From Scandinavium sp051650185 (GTDB lineage Bacteria; Pseudomonadota; Gammaproteobacteria; Enterobacterales; Enterobacteriaceae), in the NCBI RefSeq assembly GCF_051650185.1, contig NZ_JBOFIN010000094.1, forward strand, positions 1-64,000: DNA of 64,000 bases, given 5' to 3'. Positions within the stretch are counted from its first letter, which is position 1. Each line of letters starts with the position of its first letter. Below, piece by piece: positions 42,290 through 51,277 of the stretch. The notes under the pieces were generated by a model. The model was not told the DNA's origin. It worked only from the letters and a program-made list of their open reading frames with translations, and did no database searches. Made by a program: the position numbers and the translations under genes.

Positions 42290-42910
42290 TTACTCTTCGC
42301 AGGGGGTAAGTTCATTGATCTGTGAGGGCAGGGTTTGCGCATACAGCCCGGCACGCTTAACGGCATTCACTACGGCACGAGGGGTGATCGTTGCACCAGT
42401 AAACTGATCGAAATCACCACCGTCCTTTTTCACCGCCCAATGGCTGTCGTCTGCACCGTGGATAATTTTTCCGGCAAAGCGGGTTATCCAGTCGGAATGG
42501 CGCATCTCGATTTTATCGCCGAGGCCTGGTGTTTCATGATGTTCAGTCACGCGAGAACCCAACACCGTGCCGGTAAAGTCGGCACCGACCAGAAGCTGAA
42601 TGGCTCCTGAATAGCCGTCCGGGGCGGTTGCTTCCATCACCACGGCGACCGGCGTTTCGTCTTTGCGGGCGATATAAATCTTGTGGCTGCCTTTGCCAAG
42701 CGTCGGCTCGGTGACCACATAACAGCTTTTCAGCAAATCGTTATTATAGCGATCTTGCGGTACCACCTGGTCGAACAGGGCCATCTGCTGCTTGGCAGAC
42801 TGATTATCGATGGTGCTTTTGGTCATCTGGTTGATGACCGCCGTCGCGCCCGTCGCGCCAGCGGCGAAAAGGGCAAGGGTGATGCCGTGTTTGCGAATAG
42901 TCGTCAGCAT
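42290..42910 (-). CDS. rsxG: Rsx complex FMN subunit RsxG
   Basis: A 206-residue subunit with one N-terminal membrane helix and a periplasmic domain that carries covalently bound FMN. The attachment motif is FTGATITPRAV, with Thr as the likely acceptor. It is the RnfG/NqrC type. It lies between rsxD and rsxE with gaps of 3-8 bp. Confidence 0.97.
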   Translation of the reverse strand: MLTTIRKHGITLALFAAGATGATAVINQMTKSTIDNQSAKQQMALFDQVVPQDRYNNDLLKSCYVVTEPTLGKGSHKIYIARKDETPVAVVMEATAPDGYSGAIQLLVGADFTGTVLGSRVTEHHETPGLGDKIEMRHSDWITRFAGKIIHGADDSHWAVKKDGGDFDQFTGATITPRAVVNAVKRAGLYAQTLPSQINELTPCEE

Positions 42911-42918
42911 GGTCTGTC

Positions 42919-43971
42919 TCAGCGATGTCCGTAGACGCGTGGGCGCGTGTAATAGTCAATCAGCGGAACGGTGATGTTCGCCAGCAAAGTGGCGAAAGCC
43001 ACACCATCGGGATAGCCACCAAAGCTGCGAATCAGCCAGACCAGCACGCCTGCCAGAGCACCGTAGAGCAGTCGACCCCGGTTAGTGGTTGAGGCCGTGA
43101 CCGGGTCAGTGAGAATAAAGAATGCGCCCAGCATGGTTGCACCTGAGAGCAAGTGCATCTGCGGCGAAGCAAGGCTTTCTGGTGAAAACACCCATCCCAG
43201 CGTGGAGCAGACCGCCAGCGTCAACAGGAAGCTGACCGGAATGTGCCAGCGAATGGTGCGCTGCCATAGCAGGAACAGCCCGCCAAGAAGGTATGCTGCA
43301 TTCACCCACTGCCAGCCGACGCCTGCCAGCGCGCCCTGATAAATGGCCGAATGCATAATCTCGTTCACGCTATGGCCAGCGTGGAGCGACGTTTTAAAGG
43401 TATCAAGCGGCGTTGCCTGGCTGATGCCATCCACACCCATGCGTAGTGTGTTGATGTCCGCGCCAGTTGAGGTGTGACTGGCAAAAATAATCTGCACAGT
43501 GTCCAGCAGGTCTGGCGTCGTCACCGCAATGTCATGCGGCGGCAGCCAGGAGGTCATTTGCACCGGGAAAGAGATCAGCAGCACGACATAACCAATCATA
43601 GCCGGGTTAAACGGGTTATGCCCAAGACCACCGTACAACTGCTTGGCGATAATCACCGCGAAAGCTGTGCCGAGAACAATCATCCACCACGGCGCGAGCG
43701 ACGGAATACTCACTGCGAGCAACAGACCCGTCAGCAATGCCGAGTTATCAGCCAAAGACTGAGCAATATTTTGTTTACGCAGACGCACGATAGCCGCTTC
43801 CGCAGCCCAGGCGGTCAGGCTGGCAATAACGATTTGAACGAGGGTGCCCCAGCCAAAAAACCAGGTCTGAACGGCGATGCCCGGGACCGTCGCCAGCAGG
43901 ACCAGCAGCATAATGCGCGAGGTCTGGCGATGGTTGTGGGTGTAAGGAGAGCTTGCGATTTTAAAAACCAT
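42919..43971 (-). CDS. rsxD: Rsx complex FMN subunit RsxD
   Basis: A 350-residue integral subunit of RnfD/NqrB type with about ten transmembrane segments. The FMN-attachment motif lies in LSGATMLGAFFILTDPVTAS. Its ATG directly follows the rsxC stop. Confidence 0.97.
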   Translation of the reverse strand: MVFKIASSPYTHNHRQTSRIMLLVLLATVPGIAVQTWFFGWGTLVQIVIASLTAWAAEAAIVRLRKQNIAQSLADNSALLTGLLLAVSIPSLAPWWMIVLGTAFAVIIAKQLYGGLGHNPFNPAMIGYVVLLISFPVQMTSWLPPHDIAVTTPDLLDTVQIIFASHTSTGADINTLRMGVDGISQATPLDTFKTSLHAGHSVNEIMHSAIYQGALAGVGWQWVNAAYLLGGLFLLWQRTIRWHIPVSFLLTLAVCSTLGWVFSPESLASPQMHLLSGATMLGAFFILTDPVTASTTNRGRLLYGALAGVLVWLIRSFGGYPDGVAFATLLANITVPLIDYYTRPRVYGHR

Positions 43972-46107
43972 TTATTCCTCGTTCACTGCCTGTTTTTCTG
44001 CTTTGCGTGCTTTCGCACGGGCGATAGCCGCTTCGACGGCGGCTTTACGCGGGTCGACGTTTTCAGCCGTAGGTTCATTTGCTGCCTGCTGTTCAGCTTT
44101 ACGAGCTTTCGCCCGAGCAATTGCTGCTTCAACAGCGGCTTTGCGCGGGTCGACAGTTTCAACCGCTGGTTCAGCAGGAGCCTGCTGTTCCGCTTTGCGA
44201 GCTTTAGCACGCGCGATTGCTGCTTCAACAGCCGCTTTGCGCGGGTCGACAGCTTCAGCCACTGGTTCAGCAGGAGCCTGTTGTTCTGCTTTACGAGCTT
44301 TAGCACGTGCGATTGCAGCTTCAACGGCTGCTTTGCGCGGGTCGACAGCTTCAGCCGCTGGTTCAGCAGGAGTCTGTTGTTCGACTTTGCGAGCTTTAGC
44401 ACGAGCAATTGCAGCTTCCACCGCCGCTTTACGCGGATCGGTAGATTCGCTGGCTGATATTTCGGGGGTAGAAGTCTGCTGTTTTTCAGCCTGAGCCGCA
44501 CGCGCCTGAGCTTTACGAGCCTCGCGAGCGGCGATAATGGCGCTGTTATCCGGCTTTTCGCCAGCCTGAATCACAATCGGCTCGTTGGCCTGTAGCTGTT
44601 TTTCGCGCACGCGGTTCAGGGCTGCATTGATAGCGTCCTGATCCTTTGCGGCAGGTTGCGCGGCAGACTGCTTATGGCGCTCAAGCCGGGCTGCTTTCTC
44701 ACGTTCAAGGCGTTCCTGACGAGCTTCAAATCGCGCTTTGGCTTCGGCAGCACGTTTCTCTTCCTGACGAATGGCGGAGATCTCTGCTTTCTCCTGGCGG
44801 AAATACTGCACCAGAGGAATATTACTTGGGCAAACCCAGGCGCAGGCCCCGCATTCGATGCAATCCGCCAGATTGTGGGCGGTCGCTTTATCGTGCTGCT
44901 GGCCTTTACTGAACCAGTAAAGCTGCTGAGGCAGCAGATCGGCAGGGCAGGAATCCGCACAGGCGCTGCAACGAATGCAGCCTTTCTCTTCCTGAGCTTC
45001 GCCAATTTCATTAGCGGAAGGTGCCAGCAGACAGTTGGTGATTTTAACGACCGGCACATCCAGCCACGGCAAGGTAAAGCCCATCAGCGGGCCGCCCATG
45101 ATCACCATTTGGTCAGGCGATGCACAGAAACCGGCGTCTTCAAGCAGATGACGAACAGGTGTGCCGAGGCGTGCCCAGACGTTACCCGGACGAGAAACGG
45201 CTTCGCCTGTCAGCGTCACAACACGTTCAGTTAGCGGTTCACCATCGATGACAGCACGTTTGACGGCAAAGGCGGTGCCGACGTTCTGCATCAGCACGCC
45301 GATATCGGAAGAACGGCCACCGTGTGGCACCTGCTTACCGGTCAGAATTTGGGTAAGTTGTTTTGCCCCGCCGGAAGGGTATTTGGTTGGGATAACACGC
45401 AGGCTGATGCCATGTGTGCCCGCAAGGACGGCACGCATCATGGAAATGGCCTGCGGTTTGTTGTCCTCGATGCCAATCAATACCTGCTTAGGTTGCAGGA
45501 TATGAGCAAGAATGCGCACCCCTTCGATGGTTTGCGCGGCGCAGTCCTGCATCAGACGATCGTCTGCGGTAATGTACGGTTCGCACTCTGCCGCATTGAT
45601 GATCAGGGTGTCAATTTTGTCTCCGCCGCCGCGCAGTTTGGTTCCCGTGGGGAAACCTGCGCCACCGAGCCCGGCCACGCCAAAATCGTGAATACGCTCA
45701 ATCAGCGCTTCATGGCTTTTCTGCTGCCAGTCGCTCCAGCCGTCGCGCTCGATCCAGATATCTTCGCCATCGGCTTCGATAATTACGCTCATTTCCGCCA
45801 GTGCGGAAGGGTGAGCAGTGGAGTGGGGCGCAATAGCGACGACGGTGCCAGACGTTGGGGCGTGAACCGGGAGCATGCGGCCCCAGCCGCGCGTCAGCGG
45901 TTGACCACGCAGCACGCGATCGCCGACAGCGACGCTCAGTTCGCCTTCGCTGCCAATATGTTGCTTCAGCGGAATGACGTAGCGCTGTGCCAGCGGAACC
46001 TGGCGCAGCGGCGTGCCATTGGACTGAGTCTTCATCTCTGGCGGATGAATGCCGCCATTGAAGTCCCAGATTTTGTCCTTTCTGAACGAGGAAAATAACT
46101 TAAGCAT
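43972..46107 (-). CDS. rsxC: Rsx complex iron-sulfur subunit RsxC
   Basis: A 711-residue peripheral subunit of RnfC type. It has an NADH/FMN-binding region (FGVAGLGGAGFPTG, residues about 155-170), two ferredoxin motifs (CIRCSACADSCP and CIECGACAWVCP) and a charged C-terminal extension. That extension contains five 32-residue repeats built on DPRKAAVEAAIARAKARK. The start MLKLFSSF (46107) is set by homology; the frame is open a further 38 codons upstream. It overlaps the end of rsxB by 8 bp. Confidence 0.97.
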   Translation of the reverse strand: MLKLFSSFRKDKIWDFNGGIHPPEMKTQSNGTPLRQVPLAQRYVIPLKQHIGSEGELSVAVGDRVLRGQPLTRGWGRMLPVHAPTSGTVVAIAPHSTAHPSALAEMSVIIEADGEDIWIERDGWSDWQQKSHEALIERIHDFGVAGLGGAGFPTGTKLRGGGDKIDTLIINAAECEPYITADDRLMQDCAAQTIEGVRILAHILQPKQVLIGIEDNKPQAISMMRAVLAGTHGISLRVIPTKYPSGGAKQLTQILTGKQVPHGGRSSDIGVLMQNVGTAFAVKRAVIDGEPLTERVVTLTGEAVSRPGNVWARLGTPVRHLLEDAGFCASPDQMVIMGGPLMGFTLPWLDVPVVKITNCLLAPSANEIGEAQEEKGCIRCSACADSCPADLLPQQLYWFSKGQQHDKATAHNLADCIECGACAWVCPSNIPLVQYFRQEKAEISAIRQEEKRAAEAKARFEARQERLEREKAARLERHKQSAAQPAAKDQDAINAALNRVREKQLQANEPIVIQAGEKPDNSAIIAAREARKAQARAAQAEKQQTSTPEISASESTDPRKAAVEAAIARAKARKVEQQTPAEPAAEAVDPRKAAVEAAIARAKARKAEQQAPAEPVAEAVDPRKAAVEAAIARAKARKAEQQAPAEPAVETVDPRKAAVEAAIARAKARKAEQQAANEPTAENVDPRKAAVEAAIARAKARKAEKQAVNEE
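43981..44451 (-). repeat. Five 96-bp tandem repeats at the 3' end of rsxC
   Basis: Five copies of a 96-bp unit encode DPRKAAVEAAIARAKARK plus a variable Gln/Pro/Glu-rich linker. The unit begins with a shared GTCGAC-containing stretch that recurs at 96-bp intervals (near 44048, 44144, 44240, 44336). The repeat keeps all three frames of the other strand open, which creates spurious ORFs there. Confidence 0.95.
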
Positions 46108-46678
46108 GGTGTTCCACAGGAATAATACGGACCGGAATGGTTTGCAGATCCCACTTCCAGCTTTCGGTCGTCTCGACGACCGGGCGTAATTCAATGCACT
46201 GCGTTGGGCAAGGGGCCACACAGAGATTACAGCCGGTACAAAGATCGCTCACTACGGTGTGCATGGCGCGAGTCGCACCGACAATGGCATCCACCGGGCA
46301 AGCCTGAATGCATTTGGTGCAGCCGATGCAGTTAGGTTCGTCAATGACGGCGAGCATACGTACTGGCTCAACGGCCTGCTCATCGCCGTCAATCGGCTGC
46401 GGCTCCACATTCAGTAACGTGGCTATTTTGAGCATCACCGCTTCGCCGCCTGGCGCACAGCGGTTAATTTTTTCGCCGTTGCTTCCTACCGCTTCCGCAT
46501 AAGGTCGGCAGCCGGGATAGCCGCACTGCCCACACTGGCTTTGCGGTAAAATTTCATCAATTTTTTCTACGATCGGGTCATCTTCTACCGCAAAGCGGCG
46601 CGAAGCGTACCCGAGAATGCCGCCAAAAATCAGGCCGAGAAGGCTAAGCGCGGCGATGGCAATCCACACTAACGTCAT
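46100..46678 (-). CDS. rsxB: Rsx complex iron-sulfur subunit RsxB
   Basis: A 192-residue RnfB-type subunit with an N-terminal membrane helix, a cysteine-rich CGQCGYPGC motif for one cluster, and two [4Fe-4S] ferredoxin motifs (CIGCTKCIQACP and CTGCNLCVAPCP). Its start overlaps the rsxA stop by one base. Confidence 0.97.
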   Translation of the reverse strand: MTLVWIAIAALSLLGLIFGGILGYASRRFAVEDDPIVEKIDEILPQSQCGQCGYPGCRPYAEAVGSNGEKINRCAPGGEAVMLKIATLLNVEPQPIDGDEQAVEPVRMLAVIDEPNCIGCTKCIQACPVDAIVGATRAMHTVVSDLCTGCNLCVAPCPTQCIELRPVVETTESWKWDLQTIPVRIIPVEHHA

Positions 46679-47259
46679 TACAACTTCACCAGTCCACTAA
46701 AGCCCATAAAGGCCAGAGACATCAGGCCTGCGGTAATCAGCGCGATGGCGTTACCCCGAAACGGAGCAGGCACATCCGCGACAACGAGGCGTTCACGGAT
46801 GGCGGCAAACAACACCATCACCAGCGAGAACCCGACAGCGGCGGAAAAACCGTACAGCGCAGATTGCAGGAAGTTATGTCCAAGATTGATGTTGAGCAGC
46901 GCTACGCCAAGCACCGCGCAGTTGGTGGTGATGAGCGGCAGGAAGATACCTAACAGACGATACAGCGCCGGGCTGGTTTTACGCACCACCATTTCGGTGA
47001 ACTGCACCACCACGGCGATAACCAGAATAAAAGCCAGCGTACGCAGGTAAATCAGGTTGAGCGGAATGAGGATCCAGGTGTCTATCAGCCACGCGCAGAC
47101 CGAGGCCAGCGTCATCACGAAGGTGGTGGCGAGCCCCATTCCCATGGCGGTTTCCAGTTTTTTGGATACACCCATAAACGGGCATAGTCCAAGGAACTTC
47201 ACCAGGACGAAGTTATTCACCAGAACAGTGCCGATAAAGAGCAGCAGGTAATCAGTCAT
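46678..47259 (-). CDS. rsxA: Rsx complex subunit RsxA
   Basis: A 193-residue integral subunit with six transmembrane segments and the LGLCPFMGVS motif that mirrors RsxE. First gene of rsxABCDGE-nth. It is separated from ydgK by 77 bp that include a poor terminator, so partial read-through from ydgK is possible. Confidence 0.97.
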   Translation of the reverse strand: MTDYLLLFIGTVLVNNFVLVKFLGLCPFMGVSKKLETAMGMGLATTFVMTLASVCAWLIDTWILIPLNLIYLRTLAFILVIAVVVQFTEMVVRKTSPALYRLLGIFLPLITTNCAVLGVALLNINLGHNFLQSALYGFSAAVGFSLVMVLFAAIRERLVVADVPAPFRGNAIALITAGLMSLAFMGFSGLVKL

Positions 47260-47275
47260 ATTGAGCCTGAAACGA

Positions 47276-47314
47276 AAAAAAGCCGCCTATTATCGGTCAA
47301 ACCGCGTCAGGCGA
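47276..47314 (-). terminator. Possible terminator after ydgK
   Basis: On the minus strand a GTCGCCT/AGGCGGC stem with one mismatch and a large loop is followed by seven Ts. The stem is imperfect. Confidence 0.45.
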
Positions 47315-47336
47315 CAACAGATTATCTGTAGGGTTA

Positions 47337-47780
47337 TTACGGGTTCACGAAGGTGCGTTTCACGCGCGCTGAACGCTTGAAGTAGGGCACCAGTATCGCT
47401 GTCGCTAATAAAGGGAAAATCAGCTGGCGCACGGCGATGGCATCGGAGACGGGCGCAAAAGCAAAGGCTTTCACGGCCAGCAACACGGAGATTAACAACC
47501 AGATGATGTAATGCTTAGGCACTAATGACCGGCGCTTAAAGAAAGCCGCGGTCAGCCAAAGGGTATAACACCACATGGCTACGGCGAAGAGCGCTGATAC
47601 AACCCAAAGGCTCAGGTTGGTTGGGGTCAGTGCTTTCAGGTTTGCCAGCGCCTGAGGGGAAACCACCACACCCACATACAGCAGGATGGCGAGCGAAGCG
47701 CTTAACAGCGCCACCAGAAGCCATGCCAGCGGGGCCAGCAGCCAGCCCCCAATACGTTCTGCGGATTGAGTCGTCATCAC
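47337..47780 (-). CDS. ydgK: Inner-membrane protein YdgK (DUF2569)
   Basis: A 147-residue membrane protein with four hydrophobic segments (for example GGWLLAPLAWLLVALLSASL). No function is established. It sits between cnu and rsxA, the usual E. coli position. AGGAGTAGTG precedes the start; the next codon is also ATG. Confidence 0.92.
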   Translation of the reverse strand: MMTTQSAERIGGWLLAPLAWLLVALLSASLAILLYVGVVVSPQALANLKALTPTNLSLWVVSALFAVAMWCYTLWLTAAFFKRRSLVPKHYIIWLLISVLLAVKAFAFAPVSDAIAVRQLIFPLLATAILVPYFKRSARVKRTFVNP

Positions 47781-47850
47781 TACTCCTGAAAGCGTCAGTC
47801 AAAAAAGCAGGTCGGGAAGTATAAGCAACTGACGCTACAGAAAACAGTGT

Positions 47851-48066
47851 TTATTGCACGTAGCGCCAGACTGTTTTGGGGACCTGGCCGATATCGAACA
47901 AGCGGCCACCAGACACCAGCTCGGCGCGACGATGATCGGCGGCGCGGTACATATTGACGATTTCGTGGGTATCACTGATTGAGTAATTAAGATGATCAAA
48001 CAGTTTTTCCAGACTTTCGAGGGAACTTATCTTTCGGAATTTTAATAAATAGTCCTGAACGGTCAT
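47851..48066 (-). CDS. cnu: Hha-family nucleoid modulator Cnu
   Basis: A 71-residue all-helical protein that binds H-NS or StpA and modifies silencing; in E. coli it also binds oriC DNA. It contains the family stretch ISSLESLEKLFDHLNY and the C-terminal RLFDIGQVPKTVWRYV. It was formerly called YdgT. Confidence 0.96.
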   Translation of the reverse strand: MTVQDYLLKFRKISSLESLEKLFDHLNYSISDTHEIVNMYRAADHRRAELVSGGRLFDIGQVPKTVWRYVQ

Positions 48067-48289
48067 TTAGCGCGTTTCCATTTTATCGTATTGTATTTAT
48101 TGGGTAAGAATTACCATCTTTCAGTATTATCTGACGATTTCACAGCCAAATAAACTCGGATAACTCGAACGGATTATTTCGGCTATAAATACCAAAAACA
48201 AGAACAGAAAGTGGTTCTGGCGGTGTAAAATTTAATTTAAGAATTTTCCGGGGCAATAACAGGCGCCGGACGGCGCCTGGGAAGGAAGA

Positions 48290-49690
48290 TTAGCGTTGTT
48301 CGCCGCGAGTGGCAATCACGTTTTGATACCAAAAAAAACTCTTCTTACGTTTTCGGGCAAGATTCTGATTATGATCAACATAAACGAAGCCGTACTGCTT
48401 TTTGTATCCGTTTAACCAACTGAGTAAATCAATAAACGACCAGGGATAATATCCGCGCACATCTGCGCCTTGCTGCATTGCGTTTTCCATTGCATCAATG
48501 TGCATTTTTAAATAATCAATGCGTGGATCATCCACAATCTCACCATTAATTATCGGGTCTTTTGCGCCCAGACCATTTTCGGTGATGTACATCGGGATAT
48601 TGCCGTAGCGTTCTTTGATCATCATGATGCCGTCGGTCAAACCCTGCGGCCAGATTTCCCAGTCCCAGTCGGTATAAACGCCATTCGGGTTACGCACAAA
48701 CTTGAACAGATTTTTGAAGCCAAATTCGTTACCGCTGTTCGGCTCACCGTCATGATTGCTGGCCGTTTTGGTTTCATCAGGATTGGCGACTACCGTTTCG
48801 CGGCGATAATAATTAAGCCCGATAAAGTCACAAATGTTATTGCGCAGCAGCTCATCGTCGCCAGCATCAAAGTGCGGAACACCCCACAAGGCTTGCGTTT
48901 GCGCCAGCAGCGCCTGCGGATATTCCCCTTTTAAAACGGGGTCATACAGCCAGTGGGTATGAATGGCATCGGCAATGTCAGTCGCGATTTTATCTTCGGC
49001 GCTGTCAGTCAAGGCGGTATGCGGTTGCAGCACGTTCACAAAACCAATCTGACCGGCTACGTTCATCTCACGAAACGCTTTCACCGCCAGGGCGTGAGCA
49101 ATAAACACCTGATGACAGGCCTGAACGGCTCTGGCCGGGTCACGCACCGAAGGAGGGTGGCTTCCGGTAATGTAACCGTGACCAATAAACACGATGGTTT
49201 CGTTGAACGTTGCCCACAGCTTCACGCGGTCGCCATAACGGGAGTAACACAAGCGTGCGTATTCTTCGAAGGCTGTTGCGGTGGAACGGGCTTCCCAGCC
49301 GCCTTCATCCTGTAAGGCCTGCGGTAAATCCCAGTGATACAGAGTGATCATCGGCTCGATGTTATGCGCCAGCAACGTATCAATCAGGTCGCTGTAAAAC
49401 TTCACGCCGGCTTCATTCACCCTGCCACGTCCCTCAGGCAGCAGGCGAGGCCAGGAAATGGAAAAACGGTAGCTTTGCAGGCCCATTTCGGCCATTAACG
49501 CGACATCTTCCTGCATGCGGTGATAGTGATCGACGGCGACATCGCCATTGGTGTTTTGCCAGGTTGTGCCGGGGAGATGAGAGAACACGTCCCAGATGGA
49601 AAGACCTTTACCGTCTTCGTTGTGTGCGCCTTCAACCTGATAGGCGGCGGTTGCCGCGCCCCAGAGAAAGTCTTTCGGAAATGCAGCCAT
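48290..49690 (-). CDS. 6-phospho-beta-glucosidase, glycoside hydrolase family 1
   Basis: A 466-residue TIM-barrel hydrolase. The acid/base is E164 (TFNE) and the nucleophile E371 (ITENG). In place of the Glu-Trp that binds the free glycone O6 in beta-glucosidases it has Ser424-Trp, with Lys431 and Tyr433 following (SWLNGYKKQY). These are the phosphate-binding residues of 6-phospho-glycosidases, so the substrate is a PTS-phosphorylated beta-glucoside. No PTS permease gene lies next to it. It is inserted between cnu and blr. The promoter region holds tandem operators of the AscG type. Confidence 0.9.
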   Translation of the reverse strand: MAAFPKDFLWGAATAAYQVEGAHNEDGKGLSIWDVFSHLPGTTWQNTNGDVAVDHYHRMQEDVALMAEMGLQSYRFSISWPRLLPEGRGRVNEAGVKFYSDLIDTLLAHNIEPMITLYHWDLPQALQDEGGWEARSTATAFEEYARLCYSRYGDRVKLWATFNETIVFIGHGYITGSHPPSVRDPARAVQACHQVFIAHALAVKAFREMNVAGQIGFVNVLQPHTALTDSAEDKIATDIADAIHTHWLYDPVLKGEYPQALLAQTQALWGVPHFDAGDDELLRNNICDFIGLNYYRRETVVANPDETKTASNHDGEPNSGNEFGFKNLFKFVRNPNGVYTDWDWEIWPQGLTDGIMMIKERYGNIPMYITENGLGAKDPIINGEIVDDPRIDYLKMHIDAMENAMQQGADVRGYYPWSFIDLLSWLNGYKKQYGFVYVDHNQNLARKRKKSFFWYQNVIATRGEQR

Positions 49691-49720
49691 GACAAGCTCC
49701 TTATCGATGAGATAACGAGA

Positions 49721-49749
49721 GTTTACGAAGTCAGGCTTTGAATCTGCAA
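49721..49749 (-). promoter_or_regulatory. Candidate promoter of the phospho-beta-glucosidase gene
   Basis: On the minus strand TTGCAG (49744-49749) and GTAAAC (49721-49726) are 17 bp apart. The -35 element overlaps the proximal AscG-like operator. Confidence 0.5.
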
Positions 49750-49771
49750 CCGGTTTCAGAAACCGGTTACA
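49745..49771. promoter_or_regulatory. Tandem AscG-like operators
   Basis: TGCAACCGGTTTCA (49745-49758) and AGAAACCGGTTACA (49758-49771) match the AscG operator TGAAACCGGTTTCA at 13 and 12 of 14 positions. They share one base, with centres 13 bp apart. They lie 55-81 bp upstream of the phospho-beta-glucosidase start. A LacI/GalR-family repressor, not encoded in this window unless MalI cross-reacts, is expected to bind. Confidence 0.75.
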
Positions 49772-49803
49772 TAGTTGCGATCGCTATCACTTTCTGCGGT
49801 GAT

Positions 49804-49944
49804 TTATTTTGGCTGATTCGCCACGGCAGGGGGCTCAGGTGCCTTGTAGTTGTCAATATGATGCGCTGCAATCAGCAGCAAAACGCACACTCCCAGCACA
49901 ATCCAGCCAACCAACTCGACGATGCGATTAAATACCATAGTCAT
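49804..49944 (-). CDS. blr: Small inner-membrane division protein Blr
   Basis: A 46-residue protein with one transmembrane segment. Its core NRIVELVGWIVL and HHIDNYKAPE align with E. coli Blr, a 41-residue protein that interacts with cell-division proteins and affects beta-lactam and osmotic tolerance. The ATG at 49944 follows GGGA at 11 bases; an ATG two codons later is possible. It is divergent from ydgJ as in E. coli. Confidence 0.88.
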   Translation of the reverse strand: MTMVFNRIVELVGWIVLGVCVLLLIAAHHIDNYKAPEPPAVANQPK

Positions 49945-50156
49945 AACAATCAATGTCCCAAAATATCCAGACTGCAAATGTTACCAGGAACATAAGATCC
50001 CTGCCAGGGCAAGAAGTGCACAATGTGTCTCTTTATTGACCTTTTGCCGAAAGATGCGCCGATTGCGCAAATCGGAGGGGGATAATGTTAATAAGGAGTT
50101 GTGAGGTGCCTGCAGATGTTGTGAAATGGCAAGCATCCACAGATGAGGGCTACAAG

Positions 50157-51197
50157 ATGAGCGACACTATCCGCGTCGGATTAATAGGGTACGGCTACGC
50201 GAGCAAGACATTCCACGCGCCGTTGATTAGCGGCACGCCGGGCATGGAGCTGGCGGCGGTTTCCAGCAGTGATGAAGCGAAAGTTAAAGCAGACTGGCCG
50301 GGCGTTAAGGTCGTTTCCGAGCCAAAACATCTGTTCAATGACCCGAGCATTGATCTGATTGTCATCCCAACCCCCAATGACACGCACTTCCCGTTAGCCA
50401 AAGCGGCGCTGGAAGCCGGTAAACATGTGGTGGTCGATAAACCGTTCACCGTGACACTGTCACAAGCGCGTGAACTGGATGCCCTCGCGCGCAGTCTTGG
50501 GCGACTGCTATCTGTGTTCCACAACCGTCGCTGGGACAGTGATTTCCTGACCGTCAAAGCGCTGATAGCCGAAGGCACGCTGGGCGAAGTGGCTTACTTT
50601 GAGTCGCATTTCGACCGCTACCGCCCTGAAGTCCGTAATCGCTGGCGTGAGCAAGGTGGCCCGGGCAGCGGCATCTGGTACGACTTAGGCCCACATCTGC
50701 TCGACCAGGCGATTTCACTCTTCGGTTTGCCGGTCAGTCTGAGTGTCGATCTGGCGCAGTTGCGCCCAGGCGCACAATCAACCGACTATTTCCACGCGGT
50801 ACTGACTTACCCGCAACGTCGCGTTGTGCTGCACGGCACTTTGCTGGCGGCAGCAGAAACGCCACGCTATATCGTGCATGGTTCACGCGCGAGCTACGTG
50901 AAATACGGGCTGGATCCGCAGGAAGAGCGTCTGAAAAACGGGGAGCGTCTGCCGCAGGAAGACTGGGGTTATGACATGCGTGATGGCGTGGTGACCCGCG
51001 TTGATGGCGAAGAACGTATTGAAGAAACCTGGTTAACCGTTCCAGGTAACTATCCGGCTTACTACGCGGGTATTCGCGATGCGCTGAACGGCAGTGGTGA
51101 AAATCCGGTGCCGGCAAGCCAGGCCATTCAGATTATGGAATTGATTGAGTTGGGTATTGAGTCTGCGAAGCATCGTGCGACGCTGAGTTTGACCTGA
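50157..51197 (+). CDS. ydgJ: Gfo/Idh/MocA-family oxidoreductase YdgJ
   Basis: A 346-residue NAD(P)-dependent dehydrogenase with an N-terminal Rossmann fold (VGLIGYGYASKTFHAP) and the EKP-like motif VVDKPFTV. Substrate is not known. The frame is open from 50085, but the product begins at 50157, matching the length of E. coli YdgJ. A REP element follows. Confidence 0.94.
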   Translation: MSDTIRVGLIGYGYASKTFHAPLISGTPGMELAAVSSSDEAKVKADWPGVKVVSEPKHLFNDPSIDLIVIPTPNDTHFPLAKAALEAGKHVVVDKPFTVTLSQARELDALARSLGRLLSVFHNRRWDSDFLTVKALIAEGTLGEVAYFESHFDRYRPEVRNRWREQGGPGSGIWYDLGPHLLDQAISLFGLPVSLSVDLAQLRPGAQSTDYFHAVLTYPQRRVVLHGTLLAAAETPRYIVHGSRASYVKYGLDPQEERLKNGERLPQEDWGYDMRDGVVTRVDGEERIEETWLTVPGNYPAYYAGIRDALNGSGENPVPASQAIQIMELIELGIESAKHRATLSLT

Positions 51198-51206
51198 TTC
51201 TGTAAT

Positions 51207-51273
51207 GCCGGGTGGCGCTAGCGCTTACCCGGCCTACGTGATCCAGGTCCGGCAAGCTTGTGCCGCCGGGCGG
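51207..51273. repeat. REP/BIME element between ydgJ and add
   Basis: GCCGGGTGGCGCTAGCGC is followed by its complement TTACCCGGCCTAC to form a REP hairpin, and a second inverted unit (TCCGGCAAGC with TTGTGCCGCCGGG) follows. The pair has the form of a bacterial interspersed mosaic element and lies between convergent genes. Confidence 0.88.
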
Positions 51274-51277
51274 GATG

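Noticed and set aside
43981..44451. CRISPR-like array
   Set aside because: The repeats are 96 bp, contiguous, in frame and code for a known RsxC extension; there are no unique spacers.
43474..44494. Long plus-strand open frames across the rsxC repeat
   Set aside because: They arise because the 96-bp repeat keeps all frames open; the encoded peptides are repetitive shadows.
48067..48289. Small gene ydgU upstream of cnu
   Set aside because: I looked for a short hydrophobic frame with a start codon on the minus strand and found only very short frames such as a four-codon ATG...TAA.
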